A DNA stretch of 51,222 bases. Origin: HGM12713 sp045593725. Lineage in GTDB: Bacteria; Bacillota; Clostridia; Oscillospirales; CAG-272. The DNA lies in contig JAZNXE010000001.1 of assembly GCA_045593725.1 (NCBI GenBank), positions 1 through 51,222 on the forward strand, read 5' to 3'. The notes under the pieces are model-generated. The model saw nothing but the letters and a program-made list of their open reading frames with translations. It was not told where the DNA came from and did no database searches. Position numbers and translations under genes: made by a program. Each line of letters opens with the position of its first letter. Positions within the stretch are counted from its first letter, which is position 1. Positions 41,760 to 48,466 of the stretch are shown in pieces.

Positions 41760-43556
41760 TTATGCCTTATAGATTGCGTTGAACTTACAGCTGGAAATAC
41801 AAGCTCCGCACTTGATACACTTAGCGGTATCGATAACGTGGGGCTGCTTAACAGTTCCTGTAATAGCGTTAACGGGACACTTTCTTGCGCAGAGAGTACA
41901 GCCCTTACACTTATCAGCATCGATAACGTACTGAAGAAGGCTCTTACATACGCCCGCGGGACACTTCTTGTCAACGATATGAGCAACGTACTCATCTCTG
42001 AAGTAACGAAGTGTAGAAAGTACGGGGTTAGGAGCAGTCTGTCCAAGTCCGCAAAGAGATGCGCTCTTGATATAGTTGGAAAGCTCCTCAAGTCTGTCAA
42101 GGTCCTCAAGCTCACCGTTACCAGCAATTATCTTATCGAGTATCTCAAGAAGTCTCTTTGTACCGATACGGCAAGGAGTACACTTACCGCAGGACTCGTC
42201 AACCGTAAATTCAAGGAAGAAGCGGGCAAGGTCAACCATACAGGTATCCTCGTCCATAACTATAAGTCCGCCAGAGCCCATCATAGAGCCGATAGCAAGA
42301 AGGTTATCATAATCGATAGGAGTATCTATAAGAGATGCGGGGATACATCCACCGGAAGGTCCACCTGTCTGAGCAGCCTTGAAGGTCTTACCGTTGGGGA
42401 TACCGCCACCGATCTCCTCAATGACCTCACGAAGAGTAGTTCCCATAGGAACCTCAACAAGACCTGTGTTAACTATCTTACCGCCAAGCGCAAACACCTT
42501 AGTTCCCTTGGACTTCTCGGTTCCCATGCTTCTGAACCAATCAACACCCTTGAGGATAATCTGGGGAATATTTGCGTAGGTCTCAACGTTATTGAGGATG
42601 GTAGGCTGTCCGAACAATCCCTTTACCGCAGGGAAAGGAGGACGGGGACGAGGCTCACCTCTCATACCCTCGATAGAGGTCATAAGAGCGGTTTCCTCAC
42701 CGCAAACGAATGCGCCTGCGCCGAAGCGGAGGTGAATATCAAAGTTAAAGCCTGTACCAAAGATATCCTTGCCCAGAAGTCCATACTCACGAGCCTGCTT
42801 TATAGCAATCTCAAGACGGTGAATAGCGATAGGATATTCAGCGCGAACGTATATGTAACCCTCCTCTGCTCCGATAGCGTAGCCAGCAATAGCCATTGCT
42901 TCGAGAACCGCGTGGGGGTCACCCTCAAGAATAGAACGGTCCATGAACGCACCGGGGTCACCCTCGTCTGCGTTACAGCCGATATACTTTACAACATTTC
43001 CTCTGTTGCCAGAAGCGAACTTCCACTTAAGACCCGTGGGGAATCCGCCGCCTCCGCGTCCGCGAAGTCCCGAATCGAGTATGGTCTGGATTACGTCATC
43101 GGGAGTCATTTCGGTAAGGACCTTACCAAGCGCCTGATAACCGTCCATTGCTATGTATTCGTCTATCTCCTCGGGATTGATAACACCGCAGTTACGGAGA
43201 GCGACTCTCTTCTGCTTCTTGTAGAAAGCGGTCTCGGAAAGCGATGTAGCGTGGTGAACGTCCTCGCTCTTTGCCTCGTGATATACGAGTCTTTCAATAG
43301 GACGCCCCTTAAGCAAATGCTCACTTACTATCTCAGGAACATCTTCAGCGGTTACACAGCTGTAAAAGGTTCCCTCGGGGTAAACGATCATAATAGGTCC
43401 CAGTGCGCAAAGACCGAAGCATCCTGTAAGAACTACCTTTACCTCGTCTGCAAGACCCTTAGCGAGTATCTCGGCTTCCATTGCATCCTTGATCTTGACA
43501 CTTCCGGATGATGTACAGCCTGTACCGCCACAAATCAAAACGTGTGATCTAATCAT
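41760..43556 (-). CDS. hndC: NADH-binding hydrogenase subunit HndC (NuoF-like, HydB)
   Basis: A 598-residue flavoprotein. N-terminal thioredoxin-like [2Fe-2S] domain with C9, C14 and TGCFGLC near residues 44-50, then NuoF with FMN/NADH loop GRGGGGFPTGLKW near 165-177, the [4Fe-4S] motif ESCGKCTPCRIG near 455, and two C-terminal [4Fe-4S] ferredoxin motifs (CKGCTLCARKCP and CIKCGACISSC). NADH is oxidised here and electrons pass to HndD and ferredoxin. AAGGAT precedes the start. It abuts hndD by 18 bp. Confidence 0.94.
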   Translation of the reverse strand: MIRSHVLICGGTGCTSSGSVKIKDAMEAEILAKGLADEVKVVLTGCFGLCALGPIMIVYPEGTFYSCVTAEDVPEIVSEHLLKGRPIERLVYHEAKSEDVHHATSLSETAFYKKQKRVALRNCGVINPEEIDEYIAMDGYQALGKVLTEMTPDDVIQTILDSGLRGRGGGGFPTGLKWKFASGNRGNVVKYIGCNADEGDPGAFMDRSILEGDPHAVLEAMAIAGYAIGAEEGYIYVRAEYPIAIHRLEIAIKQAREYGLLGKDIFGTGFNFDIHLRFGAGAFVCGEETALMTSIEGMRGEPRPRPPFPAVKGLFGQPTILNNVETYANIPQIILKGVDWFRSMGTEKSKGTKVFALGGKIVNTGLVEVPMGTTLREVIEEIGGGIPNGKTFKAAQTGGPSGGCIPASLIDTPIDYDNLLAIGSMMGSGGLIVMDEDTCMVDLARFFLEFTVDESCGKCTPCRIGTKRLLEILDKIIAGNGELEDLDRLEELSNYIKSASLCGLGQTAPNPVLSTLRYFRDEYVAHIVDKKCPAGVCKSLLQYVIDADKCKGCTLCARKCPVNAITGTVKQPHVIDTAKCIKCGACISSCKFNAIYKA

Positions 43557-43583
43557 TTTTATGTTATCCTTTCTCTGTCAAAA

Positions 43584-43955
43584 TCAGTTTTTGTATGCGC
43601 CGATGGTATATTCCTCAACGACCTTGCCACCCTTGAGATGCTTCTCAACGATTTCAGCCGCTTTAGCAGCGTCAAGCTTTACATAAGTTACCTTTTCCTT
43701 GCCCTCTTCAAAAATCTCTACTACGGGCTCGTACTGACAAATACCGATACATCCAGTCTGGGTTACGGCAACCTTATCGGTAAGTCCGTTTGCGTTTACA
43801 CCCTCAACGAATGCGCTAAGAACCGGTCTTGCGCCTGCCGCTATTCCGCAGGTAGCCATACCGACTACGACTCTCGTCGTGCCCATTCCCTCGCGGATAA
43901 CGACCTTGTTCTGCATCTTTTCTCTGATAGCAGCAAGTTCTGCCAAAGATTTCAT
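43584..43955 (-). CDS. hndB: HndB-like [2Fe-2S] ferredoxin-domain protein
   Basis: A 123-residue thioredoxin-like ferredoxin related to HndB of NADP-reducing hydrogenases. Three cysteines are visible: C36 in MATCGIAAGAR, C69 and C73 in TGCIGIC. A fourth classic ligand is not present in the usual position, as I recall for this subfamily. Likely an electron-transfer or assembly subunit of the complex. RBS CGGAGG precedes the start. Confidence 0.85.
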   Translation of the reverse strand: MKSLAELAAIREKMQNKVVIREGMGTTRVVVGMATCGIAAGARPVLSAFVEGVNANGLTDKVAVTQTGCIGICQYEPVVEIFEEGKEKVTYVKLDAAKAAEIVEKHLKGGKVVEEYTIGAYKN

Positions 43956-43985
43956 AAGTGTTTCCTCCGTTTATTTTTTCAAAAT

Positions 43986-44537
43986 TTAATCAGTTTTTAA
44001 CGCGCCGTACTGTTCTTCAAGATATTCCTTTATCCAAGCCTGTACCTCAGGCTCCGCCAAGGACACTTCCCCAAGGACAGCCCTAAGCTCACGGGTATTC
44101 AGCGATACCGCTCCTCTGGGAGATATATCGCGAAAATCAAAATCAATATCGGGACTTCCTGCGATAAGGATACATACGGTGGAGATTATATCCCCTAAAG
44201 GTGTATAATCGATACTTGCCGTATCAAAGGTAGCTTCAAGCGTAGTTCCGCTCTCTCCGACCTTATCCGAGGAAATAATATTAAGCCCTCCGCCCGTCTG
44301 CTCCGCCGCCAATTTCAACAGCGGCAATCCCATTCCCACCTTACGTGTAGTACGTGTGGTATAAAACGGGTCTGTAACTCCTATGAGCGTTTCCTCGCTC
44401 ATTCCGCATCCATTATCCCTTATGGTAAGCTTGAGTATTCCCGCAGAGTCCTCGTCAAGAAAAATATCTATCTGTGAAGCCCCCGCGCTTACGGAATTTT
44501 TTGTTATATCAAGAATATTGAGTGACAGCTCTTTCAT
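43986..44537 (-). CDS. Stand-alone HATPase-domain protein in the hydrogenase cluster
   Basis: A 183-residue protein with a GHKL ATPase domain. N-box DITKNSVSAGA near residue 10, G1 box DNGCGM near 42, F-box FYTTRTTRK and G2 box KVGMGLPLLK near 66-75. There is no His-containing dimerisation domain and no receiver, so it is not a normal sensor kinase. The C-terminal ~70 residues are a separate acidic region. It lies between hndA and hndB. Role unknown; partner to the other HATPase gene at 47471 and the H-cluster protein is suggested by context. Confidence 0.82.
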   Translation of the reverse strand: MKELSLNILDITKNSVSAGASQIDIFLDEDSAGILKLTIRDNGCGMSEETLIGVTDPFYTTRTTRKVGMGLPLLKLAAEQTGGGLNIISSDKVGESGTTLEATFDTASIDYTPLGDIISTVCILIAGSPDIDFDFRDISPRGAVSLNTRELRAVLGEVSLAEPEVQAWIKEYLEEQYGALKTD

Positions 44538-44546
44538 ATCAAGGTC

Positions 44547-45041
44547 TTACTTGTACTTTGCGAGTATGCCTTCCATATCGGCGGGAACAAGTCTTCCGTA
44601 AACCTCGTTGTTAATGGTAAGTACGGGAGCAAGTCCGCACGCACCGATACATCTTGTTGCTTCAAGAGAATACTTTCCGTCGGGAGTGGTGGAGCCTGCG
44701 GGCAATCCGAGTATCTGAGTAATCTTATCAAGAATATCTCCGCTTCCCTTTACGTAGCATGCCGTTCCAAGGCAGACCGCAATAGCTACCTCGCCCTTAG
44801 GGTTAAGAACAAACTGTGAGTAGAAGGTTGATACTCCATAGACCTCTTCGATAGATACTCCCATTTTAAGAGCGATCATTCTTTGAACCTCTATTGGCAG
44901 ATATCCGTAGATCTCCTGCGCCTGCTGAAGCACAGGCATCAATGCGCCGGGCGTACCCTTAAGCTCGGCAATAACAGCGTCAAGCTGCTCTTCCTGAGCC
45001 TTTGTTCCACGGAACATTACAGTGGTCAAGTTCTTTTTCAT
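44547..45041 (-). CDS. hndA: Hydrogenase subunit HndA (NuoE-like, HydC)
   Basis: A 164-residue thioredoxin-like [2Fe-2S] protein. Ligands are C90 and C95 (CLGTACYVKG) and C131 and C135 (CIGACGLAP). The N-terminal helical half includes MPVLQQAQEIYGYLP, typical of NuoE. It is the small subunit that couples NuoF to the hydrogenase. RBS CGGAGG precedes the start. An internal promoter at 45102-45129 stands in front of it. Confidence 0.93.
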   Translation of the reverse strand: MKKNLTTVMFRGTKAQEEQLDAVIAELKGTPGALMPVLQQAQEIYGYLPIEVQRMIALKMGVSIEEVYGVSTFYSQFVLNPKGEVAIAVCLGTACYVKGSGDILDKITQILGLPAGSTTPDGKYSLEATRCIGACGLAPVLTINNEVYGRLVPADMEGILAKYK

Positions 45042-45097
45042 TTGAAAAATTTCCTCCGTTTTTATTTTTATATTTATTTATTTTTAATTTAAATAAA

Positions 45098-45841
45098 TCA
45101 AATTATATGGGCTTTTTCAAGCCTTTCAAAAAGCCGCTCCCGCACGAGGCCCGAGCTATAAGGCATATCGTCGAGAAGGACGCTGTTTTCTGCCTCGCTG
45201 ATATCCCATAGGTGATGGGCGTCAGAGCAAACTATAACATTTTCATGCTTAAGCTCCTCTACTGTTTGCGAAAGCTTTTCAATATTTTCTCTCTCCCTCA
45301 TTTCAAACACGCCAAAGCAGTATTCCTTGGGGATATCTCCAAGAATTGCCACTATTCCGTTTGACTGCCTGTCTATATGAGCAGGATGCACGTGAGCGCC
45401 AAAGCTTCTGGCAAGTCTTACAGCTTCATCAATGGCAAGGTCTGTTGCGGATATAAGCAAAAGCTCTTCCTCTCCGACAATCTCATCATTTCCGTCCATT
45501 ATAAGCTGATTACCGAAAATTTCCCGTCGGTTATTTATAGGCATCAGATGTTTTCTTATTTCTTCACCAAACAACATTGCATCCTCAAGCCGCCTGAAAA
45601 GGCACACTAAGTGTATATCCTCAGCGGTTGAAAGCTCCATTCCGGCTATGGGGATTATTCCTTGTCTTTTACATGCCTCAAAAAAAGCGGGACAGTTCTT
45701 TGTTGTATTGTGGTCGGTCAGCGCCAATACATTGAGTCCCTTAATCGCCGCCATACCCGCGATATTGTTTGGAGTCATATCGTCATCAGCGCAGGGCGAC
45801 AGGCACGAATGTATATGCAGGTCATAGAAATATCGGTTCAT
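45098..45841 (-). CDS. PHP-domain phosphoesterase
   Basis: A 247-residue PHP-family protein with the metal motifs in order: DLHIHSCLSPC (residues 6-16), ALTDHNT near 39, a glutamate in GMELST, HVHPAHIDR and CSDAHHLWDI near the C terminus. This is the trinuclear-metal pattern of phosphoesterases such as histidinol phosphatase and RNase AM/TrpH-like enzymes. ATGA overlap couples it to the upstream DRTGG-type gene. The substrate is unknown. Its constant place in this gene set suggests a dephosphorylation step in hydrogenase control or biogenesis. Confidence 0.86.
   Translation of the reverse strand: MNRYFYDLHIHSCLSPCADDDMTPNNIAGMAAIKGLNVLALTDHNTTKNCPAFFEACKRQGIIPIAGMELSTAEDIHLVCLFRRLEDAMLFGEEIRKHLMPINNRREIFGNQLIMDGNDEIVGEEELLLISATDLAIDEAVRLARSFGAHVHPAHIDRQSNGIVAILGDIPKEYCFGVFEMRERENIEKLSQTVEELKHENVIVCSDAHHLWDISEAENSVLLDDMPYSSGLVRERLFERLEKAHII
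45102..45129 (-). promoter_or_regulatory. Candidate internal promoter for hndABCD
   Basis: Minus strand TTGAAA (45129-45124), 16 nt, TATAAT (45107-45102). It sits within the last codons of the PHP gene and would start transcription about 54 nt before hndA, in the only wide gap (56 nt) of the cluster. Confidence 0.5.
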
Positions 45842-46164
45842 AGCAACGCCGCAATCCTTGCGCAAGCGCTGAAGGTATCAAGCTCGGTGGTCAGTATGTT
45901 AACTCCCTGCTGCTCGGCTCTCATTTTTGCCTCGGGGTCAGGCGATACATTTTCGGAAAGTATAATGCACGCGGGGTCGGCAAGTGTACAGACAGCTACT
46001 ATATTGACGTTTGACATAATAGTTATCCACGCGTCCCCTTCGGCAGCGCGTCCCATTACCCAGCTAAGCAGGTCACCCGCATATCCTCCGAGTATCTCTC
46101 TATCGCCGTCGGGCATACAGACCACTTTAAATTGGGGCATTTTTGAAAGCTCTCTGACGGTCAT
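45838..46164 (-). CDS. DRTGG-type regulatory domain protein (second copy)
   Basis: A 108-residue protein with the same compact alpha/beta pattern as the gene at 47890: a Gly-rich turn (GGYAGDLLSWVMG), then AWITIMSNVNIVAVCTLADPACIILSENV and GVNILTT. DRTGG domains are ligand- or nucleotide-binding regulatory modules also found beside CBS and PTA domains. RBS GGGAGG precedes the ATG. The two copies look like paralogs. Confidence 0.75.
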   Translation of the reverse strand: MTVRELSKMPQFKVVCMPDGDREILGGYAGDLLSWVMGRAAEGDAWITIMSNVNIVAVCTLADPACIILSENVSPDPEAKMRAEQQGVNILTTELDTFSACARIAALL

Positions 46165-46188
46165 ATTTACCTCCCTTTGGCGTAGATA

Positions 46189-47445
46189 TCAGTTTTTATT
46201 TTGCTTATCGCGAAGCTGTATCAAGCAATCCTCAAGGGTTGCTTCGTTTTTGATTATATCCTCAGCAAGCGCGTGACAGTTAGGCGCTCCGCAGGAGCCG
46301 CAGTCAAGATGGGGCAAGCCCCTATATATCTCCTCAATCTCCGCCATTTTGGCTATGGCGGTAAATCTGTCCTCGGACAGCACTCCAGCCGCATTATTAT
46401 CTATTGTCCTATCGTAAAAGACATCGGAAGTGAGCGCATCCTCATCCTCTATTCTGTTTCCCGAAATGGGAAGATATTTACGAAGCGAGCGAAGCCTTGC
46501 CTTAGCTATAAAGGGGTTTTCAACCGTAAGCGTTCCGCCCACGCAACCGCCGATACAAGCGTTAAGCTCAACGAACTCAAGGTCGTGCATCGAGCCGTTT
46601 TCTATTTCGTCAAGTATCTTTATGCAGTTTTCTATTCCGTCCGCGGCAAGGTACTTATCCGAAAGCAATGACGTTGCCTCTCCACCCGAGCCTGCCCAGT
46701 TAAGACCGATTATTCCCGTAGTAGAGAGCGATTTAGGCTCTTTTATATTCTTGTATTTGGAGCGCAGCTTAAAGTAAAAATCACTTATCGCCAAACCGCC
46801 CGTAACCGCGCTTTCACTTACTCCCAAAGGATTTTTTATGTAGCTTATCTTTGCGGGACACGGCGAAAGGAAAAGTACGCATATTTCCTCATCTCTAAGC
46901 TCAGGATGAGCCTCAAGTGCTTCCCTTCTGGCTTGACGAGCCGCATACTCAATAGGTGGCATAAGAGGAAGCAAATTATCTACAAGGCACGGAAACCGCA
47001 GACTTATAAGTCTTACGATAGCGGGACAGGCGGAGCTTATTATAGGCATAGGAAGATCCTTCTTCTTCATATACCGTCTGGTATGCTCTGTAACCAGCTC
47101 TGCCGCCTTCGACACCTCATACACTGCGTCAAATCCGCACTCAATAAGCGCGTTAAGTATGTTATCTACGTCACCCACATCCTCGAGCTGTCCATACAGC
47201 GCAGGCGCGGGAAGCGCGATTTTATACTTATAATCGGCAAAGTCCTCGAATTTATCATACGTTGCCTTCTTTGCCTTATATGGGCAAAGTCGGATACATT
47301 CACCGCAGTCGATGCACATATCCTCTTTTATTATAGCGTGTCCGTCCCTGACTCGTATAGCCTCGGTGGGACATCTTTTTATGCAGTTAGTACAACCTTT
47401 GCATCTGGAAAGATCAAGAGTAACCGAATGCTTATTGTTTAACAT
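46189..47445 (-). CDS. H-cluster protein with ferredoxin and C-terminal FeS domains (putative sensory hydrogenase)
   Basis: A 418-residue protein. Two N-terminal [4Fe-4S] motifs (C15, C18, C21, C25 and C44, C47, C50, C54) lead to an Fe-hydrogenase large-subunit domain. All four H-cluster cysteines are present: C140 (SACPAI), C196 (SPCPAK), C297 and C301 (ACIGGCVGG). The P1 motif lacks the usual C-C-P-x-W, so the active site is altered. At the end, C382, C385, C390 and C407 make an FeS (PF04060-like) domain as in RnfB. Start at 47445 follows AAAGGAG. It resembles group C/D sensory [FeFe] hydrogenases, without PAS or kinase fusion. A redox or H2 sensor is inferred. Confidence 0.85.
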   Translation of the reverse strand: MLNNKHSVTLDLSRCKGCTNCIKRCPTEAIRVRDGHAIIKEDMCIDCGECIRLCPYKAKKATYDKFEDFADYKYKIALPAPALYGQLEDVGDVDNILNALIECGFDAVYEVSKAAELVTEHTRRYMKKKDLPMPIISSACPAIVRLISLRFPCLVDNLLPLMPPIEYAARQARREALEAHPELRDEEICVLFLSPCPAKISYIKNPLGVSESAVTGGLAISDFYFKLRSKYKNIKEPKSLSTTGIIGLNWAGSGGEATSLLSDKYLAADGIENCIKILDEIENGSMHDLEFVELNACIGGCVGGTLTVENPFIAKARLRSLRKYLPISGNRIEDEDALTSDVFYDRTIDNNAAGVLSEDRFTAIAKMAEIEEIYRGLPHLDCGSCGAPNCHALAEDIIKNEATLEDCLIQLRDKQNKN

Positions 47446-47470
47446 TTTATACTCCTTTCCGACCGTAAGC

Positions 47471-47893
47471 TCAGACATTTACCGTCATATAAATGGTAGT
47501 GCCCTTTCCAACCTCGGATTCTATTCTCATATCATCAGTATATCTTTTCATGTTAGGAAGACCCATTCCCGCGCCGAAGCCTAAGGAACGGATATTTTCA
47601 GGGGCGGTTGAGAAGCCTTCCTTCATAGCCAGCTCTACGTCCGCAATTCCAGGACCGTTATCGGCAAGTATTATTTCTATATTTTCATTGCTCACTATAA
47701 CGTCAGCGCTTCCGCCGTTAGCATGTATTACCATATTTATCTCGCCCTCATACATAGCCACCGAAACACGGCGAATGACCTCAGAAGAAAATCCCATCTC
47801 TCGGAGCAACTTCTTTATCCTTACAGACGCTTCGCCTGCCGAGGTAAAGTTCTCTCCGTCAATATCAAAATGAAATTTTACCTGCTCCGTCAT
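47471..47893 (-). CDS. RsbW/SpoIIAB-like HATPase protein
   Basis: A 140-residue GHKL ATPase of the anti-sigma-factor/serine-kinase type. N-box AMYEGEINMVIHANGG near residue 50, G1 box LADNGPGI near 78 and G2 box GFGAGMGLPNMKRY near 107. No other domain. The ATG at 47893 forms an ATGA overlap with the preceding gene; a TTG at 47899 is an alternative closer to the GGAGG. In such proteins the usual partner is an anti-anti-sigma STAS protein; none lies nearby, so its partner here may be the adjacent H-cluster protein. Confidence 0.82.
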   Translation of the reverse strand: MTEQVKFHFDIDGENFTSAGEASVRIKKLLREMGFSSEVIRRVSVAMYEGEINMVIHANGGSADVIVSNENIEIILADNGPGIADVELAMKEGFSTAPENIRSLGFGAGMGLPNMKRYTDDMRIESEVGKGTTIYMTVNV

Positions 47894-48243
47894 TTGCAAA
47901 ACTCACCTCCGTGAAGTCCCTGTACATACAGCGTACCGCAAGCAACGTACATTCTCATATCGGTAGCAAGTACGACTATTCCCGCATCACGGGCAAGGTC
48001 GATGACCTCTTTGGTAGGCACTTTACCGCGCACAAATACTATACATCTCATATCCATCATCATAGCGGTACGCACTACCTGAGGATTGCAAAGTCCGGTA
48101 AGCAAAACAGCCTGATCCTTGACAAACGCAAGCACGTCGCTCATCATATCGCATCCGCACGCCGAGTGAACCTCCCCGTCGAGATTTTCCTCACCGCAAA
48201 GGACACGCGCATTAAGAAGCTCCATTATTTTTTGAATCTTCAT
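47890..48243 (-). CDS. DRTGG-type regulatory domain protein (first copy)
   Basis: A 117-residue single-domain protein beginning the cluster. The pattern GCDMMSDVLAFVKDQAVLLTGLCNPQ, then CIVFVRGK and AGIVVLATD, resembles DRTGG domains related to the N-terminal part of HPr kinase/phosphorylase. No kinase domain follows. It overlaps the next gene by 4 bp and is preceded by the promoter at 48314-48342. Ligand and partner unknown. Confidence 0.75.
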   Translation of the reverse strand: MKIQKIMELLNARVLCGEENLDGEVHSACGCDMMSDVLAFVKDQAVLLTGLCNPQVVRTAMMMDMRCIVFVRGKVPTKEVIDLARDAGIVVLATDMRMYVACGTLYVQGLHGGEFCK

Positions 48244-48313
48244 ACAAGTTCCCTACCTTAGTCCTAAGAGTTTATGATATATCACAAAAGATATACCCCA
48301 AATATCAAACTAC

Positions 48314-48342
48314 ATTATACTACATTATCCTTCAAATGTCCA
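48314..48342 (-). promoter_or_regulatory. Promoter of the hydrogenase/signalling cluster
   Basis: Minus strand TGGACA (48342-48337), 17 nt, TATAAT (48319-48314). Leader of about 62 nt. A palindrome TTATGATATATCACAA (48272-48287) lies in the leader. The rest of the 223-bp gap to polA is AT-rich and empty of genes. Confidence 0.7.
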
Positions 48343-48369
48343 TAGTTTTTAAAAATTTGTAGCAGAAAA

Positions 48370-48387
48370 TTGTGATTTTTCTAACAA
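48370..48387. promoter_or_regulatory. Candidate Rex-like operator upstream of the hydrogenase cluster
   Basis: TTGTGATTTTTCTAACAA matches the clostridial Rex half-site pattern TTGTTAAnnnnTTAACAA at 11 of 14 defined positions and is nested in a longer AAAATTGT / ACAATTTT inverted repeat. It stands about 28 nt upstream of the -35 box. Rex senses the NADH/NAD+ ratio; assignment is by pattern only. Confidence 0.35.
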
Positions 48388-48466
48388 TTTTTCACTTAAA
48401 CAGACAAAAATTGTATATTACTGGAAATTGTTGATTTACCTTTGCTTGTTTGGGGTGATTTTTACA

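Noticed and set aside
41838..43511. A 557-codon open frame antisense to hndC
   Set aside because: It mirrors the real NuoF-like gene; no RBS, no domain, and the Cys/Gly motifs lie in the other frame.
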